Assembly: GCA_947493005.1 (NCBI GenBank)
Contig: CANLOY010000002.1
Location: forward strand, 649,810-713,809
Length of the DNA: 64,000 nt
From: an uncultured Roseivirga sp.
GTDB taxonomy: Bacteria > Bacteroidota > Bacteroidia > Cytophagales > Cyclobacteriaceae
Reading direction: 5' to 3'
In this document: piece after piece, positions 45,836 to 54,949 of the stretch
Position numbering within the stretch: position 1 is the first letter of the stretch
Layout: the number at the start of each line of letters is the position of its first letter
Position numbers and translations under genes: made by a program
Notes under the pieces: model-generated
The model's database searches: none
Told to the model about the DNA's origin: nothing
The model's input: the letters and a program-made list of their open reading frames with translations, nothing else

Positions 45836-47227
45836 ATGGAAAAAGCATCAGACATAGTACTCTTTTTCGGACGGTTCCATCCACTAGTAGTGCATTTACC
45901 TATTGGCTTCTTAATACTGGCAATATTCATGGAATTTGTCAGCAGGTCACCAAAGTTCAAACACCTGAAACCGAGCATCAGGTTGATATGGCTGTTAGGC
46001 ACCTTGAGTGGCGCTGTTGCAGCGCTATTCGGGTATTTACTTTCATTGGAAGGCAGTTATACCGGAGACACTCTCCTTTGGCACCAGTGGGCCGGTATAG
46101 CTACCACCATACTAGCTTTTATCTGTTACCTTACTACTGACAAACCACGAACCGCGAATAGGATTGGAAGAAAGAGAGTGCATATGCTATTTGTTGGGCT
46201 CACACTTCTGCTACTGACTTTCACCGGCCATTATGGAGCAAACCTGACGCATGGAGCTGGTTATCTGACAGAATATGCACCCCAACCAATTCGCTCGGCA
46301 CTTAGCCTTCCTTCAAAAAACAACTTTCGCAAAGAGATAACTTCATTAGACTCCGCTAATCTTTTTGAAGATGCTGTTAAACCTATACTTGTATCTCGTT
46401 GTGTCAGTTGTCATAACCCTGAGAAGATCAAAGGGAGGCTTATTCTCAGTGATTATGACAATATTTTAAAAGGCGGCAAATCTGGGGCTGGCATAGTTGC
46501 AGGAAATGTTTCTCGAAGCGAATTGTTTCGCAGAATATCGCTTCCAAAAGAACATGAAGACTTTATGCCCCCAGAAGGTAAAAGTCCTTTATCAGAACAA
46601 CAGATTGAAATAATCAAGTGGTGGATTGAACAAGAAGCACCTAAACAGGCAACCATTTCATCACTCAACCCTGACGCTGAAACAGAAAAACTATTCAATG
46701 ATTTATTTGGTATAGGAAAGGACAATTTTATTCAGAATGGCGCCCCTCCCATAGACAGAAAGAGTATTGAACAGTTACAGAACCAGGGAGTTATTGTGAG
46801 TCTATTGGCTGAAGAAGGGAACTTCCTTGAGGCAAATTTTAGTATTTCAGAAACCCCTGATTCAGTAAACTTGTCGGACTTGTTGTTAATTAAAGATCAA
46901 TTGATTTGGTTGCAACTGGCTAAAAGCAATATAAACGATCAGGATCTTGAAGTTATCGGGAAGCTAACCAATTTAAGAAAGTTAAACCTGAGTCAGAATT
47001 CGATAACTGATCAAGGAGTTTCACAACTAGTCTCTTTGAAAAACCTTCAGCAACTTAACTTATACGGAAATCAGATCACTGAAAAATCAATCGGTACTCT
47101 AAAGCAATTGGATAAATTAAAAAAGCTCTTCCTTTGGCAAACAGGTATTAGTCCTGAATCTATTGAAAGGCTTAAAGCGGAAAAACCTGAATTGATGGTG
47201 ATCTATGATTCCCCAACAATTCAATAG
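45836..47227 (+). CDS. DUF2231 membrane protein fused to cytochrome c-like domain and LRRs
   Basis: 463 residues. Residues 1-150 are a four-helix DUF2231-like membrane domain (FGRFHPLVVHLPIGFLILAI; HPLVVHLPIG is the typical heme-proximal motif). A PSCyt1-like segment follows at about 180-260 with haem motif CVSCH and MPPEGKSPLSEQQIEIIKWW. The C-terminal 120 residues are leucine-rich repeats (LRKLNLSQNSITDQGVSQL, LQQLNLYGNQITEKS). Membrane anchoring of a c-type cytochrome with an LRR tail suggests an electron-transfer or sensing role linked to the other genes here. Same strand as its upstream neighbours, 36 bp apart. Confidence 0.88.
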   Translation: MEKASDIVLFFGRFHPLVVHLPIGFLILAIFMEFVSRSPKFKHLKPSIRLIWLLGTLSGAVAALFGYLLSLEGSYTGDTLLWHQWAGIATTILAFICYLTTDKPRTANRIGRKRVHMLFVGLTLLLLTFTGHYGANLTHGAGYLTEYAPQPIRSALSLPSKNNFRKEITSLDSANLFEDAVKPILVSRCVSCHNPEKIKGRLILSDYDNILKGGKSGAGIVAGNVSRSELFRRISLPKEHEDFMPPEGKSPLSEQQIEIIKWWIEQEAPKQATISSLNPDAETEKLFNDLFGIGKDNFIQNGAPPIDRKSIEQLQNQGVIVSLLAEEGNFLEANFSISETPDSVNLSDLLLIKDQLIWLQLAKSNINDQDLEVIGKLTNLRKLNLSQNSITDQGVSQLVSLKNLQQLNLYGNQITEKSIGTLKQLDKLKKLFLWQTGISPESIERLKAEKPELMVIYDSPTIQ

Positions 47228-47297
47228 CACAAAGCCTTTTACTGGAAATTAAAAATTTAAATCAGCACCTTTAGTATTCATTACTTGACAATACCGA

Positions 47298-50200
47298 ATG
47301 ATTAAACGGTTAATTATTGGCTTTCTTCTCGTCATTAGTTACCCAATATTGGGTCAGCGATACATTGCTGATTTGGAAAACATCAATGCCACTCATGGTC
47401 TGCCAGACAATTCGGTTTACACGATCTTTCAGGACTCAAAGGGCTTTATCTGGATAGGTACCCATACTTCTTTAGCCAGATATGATGGTTATAATTTTAA
47501 GGAGTATAAAATCAATGAAAGAGATGAAGAAGCCACTCCTGTCATAAAAATAGTAAGCGATGATTCAGGTAACCTCTGGGTAGCAACTCTTGGAGCTGGA
47601 CTTCACTTATTAAATGCTGAAGAACAAGAATTAACACGATACACTCAAAATGATACGGAAAATCAATTCGGAAACAATATTCTAGATATTCTTGTAAGAA
47701 ATGGAAATGAAATATGGATAGTGACTGAGTCAGGGGTTTTCATCAATCAAAAGAAGGTCTCAAGAAAATTTGAACAAGTCCATTTTATAAATAATGAAGA
47801 ACAACTGATCCGAGGAATTACCGAAATAGAAAAAAGTGGAGATGAATTACTGACCTTAAGCACCAACAATGGTCTGCTTTATCAGTCCAAAATTTCATCA
47901 TCATTTTCAGCAGGTAAAATTTTATCAAGCGAAATCATCCACCAGGGATCTGCTGTAGGTAATTTGTTTTTCAATGATGTAGGAAATACTTTATGGATGA
48001 GCTCTTGGAACAACGGTTTGTTTGGAGCTAAAAATGGATCGCTCTTCAAAAGTTTTACCTACAGTGATTCAGACCGAGGATCAATAAGTAGCAATCAGAT
48101 TACTGATATTGCTCGTGACCCACTTGGAAGAACCTGGGTAGCTACTTACGACAGAGGAATCAACATTCTCTCCTCCTATCCTGATTCAGAAAAAGCTTTT
48201 TTTATCAATACCAGATCTTCAACCAGACTTGACACCTATCAAAGTACTTCCGAAGTGTTAGACAGGTTGAATGACTATCACATCCGTTCGTTGTTTTTTG
48301 ATCGAACCGGTGTTCTCTGGATGGCGACTGAAAACAGTGGAATATTAAAGCTGGAGTTTAGAAGAGAAACGTTTCGTTACTTCCAACAAGATAGTCATGT
48401 AGACAATACACTGGCACATCGTGATGTAAGCTTTCCAAAAATCACAAAAAATGGCAGTTTGTGGATAGGTACCTGGGGAGGTGGATTACATTACCTGAGC
48501 CCTGAAGAAATGGCCAAAAACTCTCCTGGTTATAAAAGATTCTTCCCAATAGATGGCGATACCACAAGTATCAGTTTTACGAGAGTATTTCCAGTGTTTG
48601 AAGACAAAGATGAAAACCTTTGGCTAGGTACTAATGGTGGTGGTTTAAACCTACTAGTCAGAGATGAACGCACCAAAACCAAGCCTAAATTCAGGCGTTA
48701 CCAAGTCGATTCTACCAGGCCAGGTGCTATCAACAACAACTCCATTCGTTCAATATTTCAGGATGCTACAGGTAGTATTTGGATAGGTACTGACACAGGA
48801 CTTAATAAATACATTCCTGGTCGTAATCGTTTTGAGCACTTTCTGGAAGAGTTTCTTATTTATGAAATTGATGAAGACCAGTCAGGAAACCTCTGGTTGG
48901 GTACTAGACATAATGGATTAGTAGTATGGAATCCAAAATCTGATACTTACATAAAGCATGATCATTTCTTGAAAGGAGATGAACGGATCGAACTAACCGA
49001 ACTTCATCATGTCGCAGTTGGTGAGAATGGTAACATCTGGTTTGGAGGAAGAAATGGTTTCTTCTCTTTTGACCCTGCAACTAAGCAATTCACTCAGTTC
49101 ACAGAAGAAGATGGAATTCCAACAAGGCAATTAGAGAGCATTGAAATAGATCAAAAAGGAAGGTTATGGATTGGTACATGGGAAACGGGCTTGTACCTTT
49201 TCGAGCCAGAAACCCAAACGTTCACCTCTTTTAAGATGACTCAAGGCAGTATGGGTAATAGTTTTACCCAAGGAGCCTCCCAAGCTCCGGATGGAACACT
49301 GTATTTTGGCAGTAGAAATGGTTTTTACAAGTTTCACCCCGATAGTATCAGAATTCACAACTCCTTGCCTGATGTTCAGATCACTGCCGTACAAGGAGGT
49401 GAAACCATTATTCCTCCTGCTCAAATAAACGATCTCAATAACAAAAGTTCAGAAATCCGATTGGGGTATAGAGACAAAATGCTTTCAATATCATTCGCAT
49501 CACTCTCATTTAACATTAGTCAACCTGTCAGGTACACCTATTCATTGTCAGGAGTGGATGAAAAACCAAACATTACAAACATTGGTCAAAATAATGTATC
49601 CTATTCAAACCTGAAGCCAGGTACTTATACCTTCAGCATTAATGCATTTAGTCAAAATAGTAGCAGTGTCATTAAAGAAATTATTATCACTATTCGTCCA
49701 CCTTGGTGGAGAACATGGTGGAGCTATGCTGGTATGACATTTTTAACCATACTGGTGATTGGCTGGATAATACGAAGCAGAAAAATTGGGTTGGAAAGGG
49801 AAAAAAGAAAGTTCAGATTAAAAGTAGAAAGAGAAAAAGAAGAACGATTGCAAGAGATGAAGATGGAATTCTTTACGAACATTTCTCATGAAATAAAGAC
49901 TCCACTGACTCTTATAAAAGCTCCTATCGAGAACATACTTAGTTCAAAGGACATATCATCAGAAAACATCAGGTACGCCTCGTTGGTAAAATCAAACACT
50001 GAAAGGCTGTTAAGGTTAACCAATCAATTACTGGATTACCGCAAGCTCAGCTTGAGTCAAATGCCTATTAATCTGGAAAACATAGACTTAGTGACAACTG
50101 TAGAAAGTGTCTGCAAACTCTTCAGTGAACTGGCTCTAAAAAATAGAATCGCACTTGATTTTAAATCCAAACCATCCAGTATCATCTGTATGCTTGATAG

Positions 50201-51398
50201 AGACAAAATTGAGAGCATCATTTTCAATTTACTAACCAATGCCATTAAACACACTCCTAATGAAGGTCTTGTTCGTGTTTCTGTGGAACTGAGCAATAAC
50301 AACGCTATCATCAAAATAAAAGACACTGGCTCTGGTATCTCAAAAGAAAAAATTGATAAAGTGTTTGAAACATTCTATAGCGACAGTGACAGTTCTATTC
50401 AAAAAGGAACAGGTATCGGTCTTCCCTTGGTAAAAGGGTTGGTGGAATTAATGAAGGGTGATATTAAAGTTGAATCGCAGCAGCTCTCAGGAACCTGTTT
50501 TATTGTCACTATTCCTATCGAAATAGCCTCGAAAAAAGGAGAGGAAAAACACTTCACGATTTCAGGAAGTCATCATGTCAATTCCTCCTCCTCTGACTGG
50601 AAGCATAATGGAAAAAAGAATAACACGAAACCCACGTTGCTAATTGCAGAAGATGATGAGCAAATGAATAACTACATCGTTATGCAATTTGAAAATGACT
50701 ATAACATTGTCCAGGCATTTGATGGGCAAGACGCATACCAGAAGGCGGCTGCTTTACTTCCTGACTTGATTATCTCAGATTTGATGATGCCTGAACTTAA
50801 CGGAATTGAACTTACCCAAAAACTAAAAACTGAGTTAGACACAAGTCATATTCCAATCGTATTGCTCACTGCCAAATCAGATCACGAAGATAAGTTAAGA
50901 GGAATTGAAACTGGTGCCGACACTTACCTAACCAAACCTTTTTCCACAGAGCTGTTGACTGTAACTGTGTCTAAGCTAATTGAAAACCGGAGGCTACTCC
51001 GCCAAAAGTATAGTCAATCTACAGAAATAGAGCCTTCAGGAATTACCATAACCTCTGTTGATGAACAATTTATAAGAAGGATTTTGGAGATAATAGATGC
51101 AAATCTGGATAATAGTGCGCTTTCGGTGGAAGAAGTTTCTAAAGAAATTGGTGTCAGTACACCGCAGCTTTACAGGAAGACAAAAGCCATTACTGGTTTA
51201 TCACCAAATGAGTTTATCAGAACTCATAGAATAAAACGAGCTGCCATATTATTGAAAGAAACCGGATTGACTATTTCGGAGATCAGTTACCGTACCGGCT
51301 TCAACAACCCTAAATACTTCTCTCGCTGCTTTAGTCAGCAGTTAGGAACCCCACCTTCAAGGTTCAGAACTAGTTACCAAACTCAAACCTCTCTTTAG
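47298..51398 (+). CDS. Hybrid two-component system protein (HTCS), AraC output
   Basis: 1366 residues with all parts in one chain: signal peptide 1-20; two-component propeller repeats about 30-700 (FIWIGTHTSLARYDGY, IWIGTDTGLNKYIPG); Y_Y_Y domain about 710-795; TM helix about 807-828; HisKA with phosphorylatable His about 864 in FFTNISHEIKTPLTL; HATPase with NLLTNAIKHTP and TGIGLPLVKG; receiver domain with Asp about 1161 in LIISDLMMPELNG; AraC HTH at about 1260-1360 (TGLSPNEFIRTHRIKRA). In Bacteroidota such HTCS proteins bind a sugar breakdown product and regulate the adjacent locus. The upstream DUF1553/DUF1501 operon on the same strand is the obvious candidate target. A hairpin does not separate them, so the regulator may be cotranscribed. 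Confidence 0.95.
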   Translation: MIKRLIIGFLLVISYPILGQRYIADLENINATHGLPDNSVYTIFQDSKGFIWIGTHTSLARYDGYNFKEYKINERDEEATPVIKIVSDDSGNLWVATLGAGLHLLNAEEQELTRYTQNDTENQFGNNILDILVRNGNEIWIVTESGVFINQKKVSRKFEQVHFINNEEQLIRGITEIEKSGDELLTLSTNNGLLYQSKISSSFSAGKILSSEIIHQGSAVGNLFFNDVGNTLWMSSWNNGLFGAKNGSLFKSFTYSDSDRGSISSNQITDIARDPLGRTWVATYDRGINILSSYPDSEKAFFINTRSSTRLDTYQSTSEVLDRLNDYHIRSLFFDRTGVLWMATENSGILKLEFRRETFRYFQQDSHVDNTLAHRDVSFPKITKNGSLWIGTWGGGLHYLSPEEMAKNSPGYKRFFPIDGDTTSISFTRVFPVFEDKDENLWLGTNGGGLNLLVRDERTKTKPKFRRYQVDSTRPGAINNNSIRSIFQDATGSIWIGTDTGLNKYIPGRNRFEHFLEEFLIYEIDEDQSGNLWLGTRHNGLVVWNPKSDTYIKHDHFLKGDERIELTELHHVAVGENGNIWFGGRNGFFSFDPATKQFTQFTEEDGIPTRQLESIEIDQKGRLWIGTWETGLYLFEPETQTFTSFKMTQGSMGNSFTQGASQAPDGTLYFGSRNGFYKFHPDSIRIHNSLPDVQITAVQGGETIIPPAQINDLNNKSSEIRLGYRDKMLSISFASLSFNISQPVRYTYSLSGVDEKPNITNIGQNNVSYSNLKPGTYTFSINAFSQNSSSVIKEIIITIRPPWWRTWWSYAGMTFLTILVIGWIIRSRKIGLEREKRKFRLKVEREKEERLQEMKMEFFTNISHEIKTPLTLIKAPIENILSSKDISSENIRYASLVKSNTERLLRLTNQLLDYRKLSLSQMPINLENIDLVTTVESVCKLFSELALKNRIALDFKSKPSSIICMLDRDKIESIIFNLLTNAIKHTPNEGLVRVSVELSNNNAIIKIKDTGSGISKEKIDKVFETFYSDSDSSIQKGTGIGLPLVKGLVELMKGDIKVESQQLSGTCFIVTIPIEIASKKGEEKHFTISGSHHVNSSSSDWKHNGKKNNTKPTLLIAEDDEQMNNYIVMQFENDYNIVQAFDGQDAYQKAAALLPDLIISDLMMPELNGIELTQKLKTELDTSHIPIVLLTAKSDHEDKLRGIETGADTYLTKPFSTELLTVTVSKLIENRRLLRQKYSQSTEIEPSGITITSVDEQFIRRILEIIDANLDNSALSVEEVSKEIGVSTPQLYRKTKAITGLSPNEFIRTHRIKRAAILLKETGLTISEISYRTGFNNPKYFSRCFSQQLGTPPSRFRTSYQTQTSL

Positions 51399-51401
51399 CT
51401 A

Positions 51402-52256
51402 CTACTTTCTTTTCTTCATAGAAAGTGTCCAGACAGGAATATTGGCATGATTAACCAAATCTTCAGCGATGCTCCCGCTCAATAGATGAAGTAGTCCTGT
51501 TCGACCATGCGTACCTAAAGCAATCATACAAGCTCCAAGATCTTCGGCAAAATAGAGAATACCATCTTCCTCAGTACTTTCATTATAAATACTAGTGGTT
51601 GTATTACTTAAATCATGCTGTGCGATAAAGTGCTTAAACTCTTCTTGCATATGTCTTTGTGTATGAAAGTGATTTGGTGTGTTAACCTTTACTAAGTGCA
51701 AAGTGGCACCAGTTATTTTCTGAATCTCTTTCAATTTCGCAATTAAGTCTTTTTGATCTTCAGCGAGGTTTGTAGCAAATACAATGTTCTTGATCTCTTC
51801 AAGATTAGCTTTCTTCTTTACTGTAATTACCGGACATTTTGCATAACGCACTACTTTTTCAGTATTAGACCCAATCAACACTTCATCTAAGCCACTCATT
51901 CCCCTTGTACCCATCACAAGTAAATCAGCATCATGCCTGGCAATCACTTTGGAAATACTTTCGTATGCACTTCCCATCTCCACTTCTGTTTCAATTGAAA
52001 CTCCATTGAAGTCTTCTTTACTCGTTAGTTCTGCAAGTCTTTGCTTTACCTGTTCAATGAGTTTTTTAATAATAAAAGCCTCTTCGCCCATCGCGCTACT
52101 ACCTTCCCCCATAGTATCAAAAGAAAAATCTCTAATACCTTCTATTACATTTACTACATGAATTTTGGCATTACATCTTTTGGCAATTTGTACTGCCAAG
52201 TCTAAGGCATTATTTGCCTGATCAGAAAAATCGGTGGGTACTAATATCGTTTTCAT
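51402..52256 (-). CDS. uspA: Universal stress protein, tandem Usp domains
   Basis: 284 residues holding two Usp domains (about 1-150 and 158-284). Each has an ATP-binding G-x2-G-x9-G motif: GTRGMSGLDEVLIGSNTEKV in the first and GTHGRTGLLHLLSGSIAEDL in the second. Such proteins are cytoplasmic and stress-induced; precise function varies. It sits next to the cco genes, a usual place for Usp proteins linked to low oxygen. An FNR/CRP-like dyad lies 61 bp upstream of the start at a distance from a -7 element that fits activation. Confidence 0.93.
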   Translation of the reverse strand: MKTILVPTDFSDQANNALDLAVQIAKRCNAKIHVVNVIEGIRDFSFDTMGEGSSAMGEEAFIIKKLIEQVKQRLAELTSKEDFNGVSIETEVEMGSAYESISKVIARHDADLLVMGTRGMSGLDEVLIGSNTEKVVRYAKCPVITVKKKANLEEIKNIVFATNLAEDQKDLIAKLKEIQKITGATLHLVKVNTPNHFHTQRHMQEEFKHFIAQHDLSNTTTSIYNESTEEDGILYFAEDLGACMIALGTHGRTGLLHLLSGSIAEDLVNHANIPVWTLSMKKRK

Positions 52257-52286
52257 AATTAATTCAGTTATGGGTTTGAAAGTATA

Positions 52287-52330
52287 CCAAGGTACTTTTT
52301 TCTCTCAAGTACTTTTATGACTTAAGTCAA
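52287..52330 (-). promoter_or_regulatory. FNR/CRP-like box and promoter of uspA
   Basis: TTGACTTAAGTCAT (minus strand, 52330-52317) contains the dyad TGACTTAAGTCA. TACCTTGG (52294-52287) matches the -7 element TAnnTTTG at 7 of 8 positions. The centres are 33 bp apart, putting the box near -40, the class II activator place. Compare TGATTTAAATCA at 58157-58168 before ccoNO. Regulator identity (FNR, CRP or a relative) is inference. Confidence 0.55.
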
Positions 52331-52351
52331 TAATTTGAATGATAATAATTA

Positions 52352-53059
52352 TCACTCGACATCACACATAACTACTGAATCAGACATTTTATTTGCTTTT
52401 GGACTCAGGTAAGGAACTCCCAGATTCATGCCCCTTACGATAAGTAGACAGGCTATCAAAAGAACAATTTTGGGGTAAATTTTACGGAAGTTTAACTGTT
52501 TATAAGACTGAGCTGACTTCCTGAATAAAGCGGCACCAATCATCATAGGAACTGTTCCCAAACCAAACAAAACCATATAAAGCATACTCCCCCCTACTGA
52601 ACTCATAGATAGGCTTGCTATTAAAGCCATGTATACCAACCCACATGGCAATAGTCCATTGAGAAGTCCAAACATATATTGCGAGATGATTGTCCGCTTG
52701 CCTAAAAACCTGGATAGCGCTTTTTTTACACCAAGGTTAAAACGATCATTAACAAGTTCGAAGCCTCTGATTTTACTACCCCAAGTACTGATCAGGAGAC
52801 CCAAAATCAGCATTGTACCGGTAATCCAGGATAGGTGCTGTTGCCAACCTATAAGAGACGCTCCTTCACCTATTAAACCTATTAATACTCCCAGTGTAGC
52901 ATAGGTAGTAATTCTTCCTGCATTGTATGTCAGTTTATTGAGCCACCACTTTACTCTTTTCTCCTTTTTTTCAGGAATAGCCCATAGCAATGGGGCGCAC
53001 ATGCCGAGACAATGCAAGCTGCCTAAAAACCCAAACACTATGGCAGTGGTAATCAACAT
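52352..53059 (-). CDS. Sulfite exporter TauE/SafE-type membrane protein (CcoS/CcoH-linked)
   Basis: 235 residues with about six TM helices. The N-terminus IVFGFLGSLHCLGMCAPLL with HCxGMC and the later YMFGLLNGLLPCGLVYMAL with the PCG motif mark the UreH-like TauE/SafE family that commonly follows ccoG-ccoH in cbb3 clusters. In some bacteria members of this family deliver copper to cbb3 oxidase; the Cys and Met positions fit. It overlaps ccoH by 1 base, so it is the last gene of the cco operon. Its terminator was not found; the uspA promoter begins about 20 bp beyond its end. Confidence 0.85.
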   Translation of the reverse strand: MLITTAIVFGFLGSLHCLGMCAPLLWAIPEKKEKRVKWWLNKLTYNAGRITTYATLGVLIGLIGEGASLIGWQQHLSWITGTMLILGLLISTWGSKIRGFELVNDRFNLGVKKALSRFLGKRTIISQYMFGLLNGLLPCGLVYMALIASLSMSSVGGSMLYMVLFGLGTVPMMIGAALFRKSAQSYKQLNFRKIYPKIVLLIACLLIVRGMNLGVPYLSPKANKMSDSVVMCDVE

Positions 53060-53499
53060 CAGATAACAAAAGCTATTTCCTTGTAGTACTCTTTCTCTTT
53101 ATCGCTCCAGCTAATTTTCACTTTCCACGCACCAACTGGAAACTCAGAAATATCAATTATGAACTCTCCATTAGCATCAGGTTCAATCTTTAACTCCTTG
53201 TCGTGACGTGTAGTGTTTGCCCTATAAAAAGTGAGTTTTCCATTCACCATGTTTTTGACAATTGACTCAGGAAAGGTAAGTCTTGTCAGGAAAGCTTTTC
53301 GATCAATTTCAAAAACTGGCTTTACCTCCAACGCATTATGATTTCTGATGCGTTGCATCTGACTTTCATAAGCCAGCTCTTTTTCATAATAGTCTTCTTC
53401 AACCAGATTGAACTCTGTGTTGACACTTACATAAACTAAAACGAATATCAAGCCTACAAACCCTATAAAAGCCAGAATGATTTTATTCCCCCAGTTCAT
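53059..53499 (-). CDS. ccoH: FixH/CcoH family oxidase assembly protein
   Basis: 146 residues. One N-terminal TM helix (KIILAFIGFVGLIFVLVYV, about 6-24), then the short motif NLVEEDYYEKELAYESQM, which is the most constant part of FixH/CcoH proteins in this phylum. The periplasmic remainder is a small beta domain (LTFYRANTTRHDKELKIEPD). FixH is required for stable assembly of cbb3 oxidase. It is located between ccoG and the TauE/SafE gene, the standard place, with 4 bp to ccoG. Confidence 0.9.
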   Translation of the reverse strand: MNWGNKIILAFIGFVGLIFVLVYVSVNTEFNLVEEDYYEKELAYESQMQRIRNHNALEVKPVFEIDRKAFLTRLTFPESIVKNMVNGKLTFYRANTTRHDKELKIEPDANGEFIIDISEFPVGAWKVKISWSDKEKEYYKEIAFVI

Positions 53500-53503
53500 A
53501 ACA

Positions 53504-54931
53504 TTAGAATTTAATTGGTCCTAAAAAATTTGTTTTCAGTTCGTCTATTACTTCATCTCCCGAACGTAACTCAAGCACTATTCGGGTTTTTCTCTCTTTC
53601 AATTCTTCTTCCGGTATTTTTATAATAAAAACTCCATCGAACTTTGATTTAGAATCTAACAGAATCACCCCTCCTCCTACTCTTTCAATAGTTGCTGTAG
53701 GCATGTCTTTAATAGTCACTTCTAATTCAAAACGATCACCCGTCTTGTTAAGCAATTGGATATTATAGATATTCTGAATCTTGTTCTCGTCTACCTTCTG
53801 GTAAATCATCCCAGGCATTCTCAACACAGTAGCCTCTACATCGGCACGGCCTGAAACAAAAACCGTCAGCAAGGTCATTAATACAACAAGAACTCCTGTA
53901 TAACCTGCTACTCTAGGTGTAAATAGTTTCTGCCTGCCTTCAGCAATTGCTGAGTAAGAGGTAGTTCTGATAAGCCCTTTTGGTTTACCTATCTTTTCCA
54001 TCACATCGTCACAAGCGTCAATGCATGCCGTACAATTGACACACTCAAGTTGAGTGCCATTTCTGATGTCGATTCCTGTAGGACAAACATGTACACACAG
54101 TTTACAGTCAATACAATCTCCTTTATCGCCTCTTGGTTCGTTCTTTTTTAACCGTCCTCTTTTTTCCCCTCGAAGCCAATCGTACATAACAGCCATCGAA
54201 TCTTTTACCAAAAGCACTCCTTGAAGTCTACCATAAGGACAAATAGCAATACAAGCCTGTTCCCTTAGAAAAGTAAACACAGCATAAAACACAGCACTGA
54301 AAGCAATCAGTCCTAAGAAGCCTGCCAGATTCTCAGATGGCGGCTTAGTCACAATTTCACCTACTTGTTCAATGCCAATCAAATAAGCCATTGCTGTATG
54401 GCCAATAATTATTGCAATCAAAGCGTAAACACTGTGCTTCAAGAATCGCTTCCTTATTTTTTCTGCATTCCATGGCATTTTTGCCAGTTTTCTCTGTTGG
54501 CCTGCATCCCCGTCTATCAGGTATTCTATCTTACGGAATACCATTTCCATAAACAGTGTTTGTGGACAAGCCCACCCACACCATACTCGACCGAATACAA
54601 CTGTGAAAAGTATAATAAAAACAAAAAAGGAAATGGCGATCAAAGCCAGAATAAAGAAATCCTGCGGCCAGAAAACAGCTCCCAAAATAGAGAATTTTCT
54701 TTCGAAAACATTCAGCAAAAGAAATGGCTCTCCGCCTATTTTGATGAATGGACCTGCGAATAGAATTACCAAAAGGATAATGGAAACCACTATCCTTTTA
54801 TTATGAAGTCTACCCTTTGGTTTTTTAGGATATACCCAAACCCGTTTCCCCTCTTTGTCTACAGTAGCTATACCATCACGAAATTGCTCGTCATAGTGGT
54901 AAAGCTCCTTTATATTGGTATCCTGATCCAT
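53504..54931 (-). CDS. ccoG: Cytochrome c oxidase accessory protein CcoG
   Basis: 475 residues. TM helices near 45-65, 85-110, 160-180, 205-225 and 340-360. After the third comes CPYGRLQGVLL, then two [4Fe-4S] ferredoxin motifs at about 270-310 (CIDCKLCVHVCPTG and CVNCTACIDACDDVM). The N-terminal CGWACPQTLFMEMV is the CcoG/RdxA/FixG signature. The C-terminal 110 residues form a periplasmic Ig-like domain. It reduces Cu(II) to Cu(I) for delivery to the oxidase. Its place between ccoP and ccoH is standard. Confidence 0.95.
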   Translation of the reverse strand: MDQDTNIKELYHYDEQFRDGIATVDKEGKRVWVYPKKPKGRLHNKRIVVSIILLVILFAGPFIKIGGEPFLLLNVFERKFSILGAVFWPQDFFILALIAISFFVFIILFTVVFGRVWCGWACPQTLFMEMVFRKIEYLIDGDAGQQRKLAKMPWNAEKIRKRFLKHSVYALIAIIIGHTAMAYLIGIEQVGEIVTKPPSENLAGFLGLIAFSAVFYAVFTFLREQACIAICPYGRLQGVLLVKDSMAVMYDWLRGEKRGRLKKNEPRGDKGDCIDCKLCVHVCPTGIDIRNGTQLECVNCTACIDACDDVMEKIGKPKGLIRTTSYSAIAEGRQKLFTPRVAGYTGVLVVLMTLLTVFVSGRADVEATVLRMPGMIYQKVDENKIQNIYNIQLLNKTGDRFELEVTIKDMPTATIERVGGGVILLDSKSKFDGVFIIKIPEEELKERKTRIVLELRSGDEVIDELKTNFLGPIKF

Positions 54932-54949
54932 TCTTATACTTACGTAATG

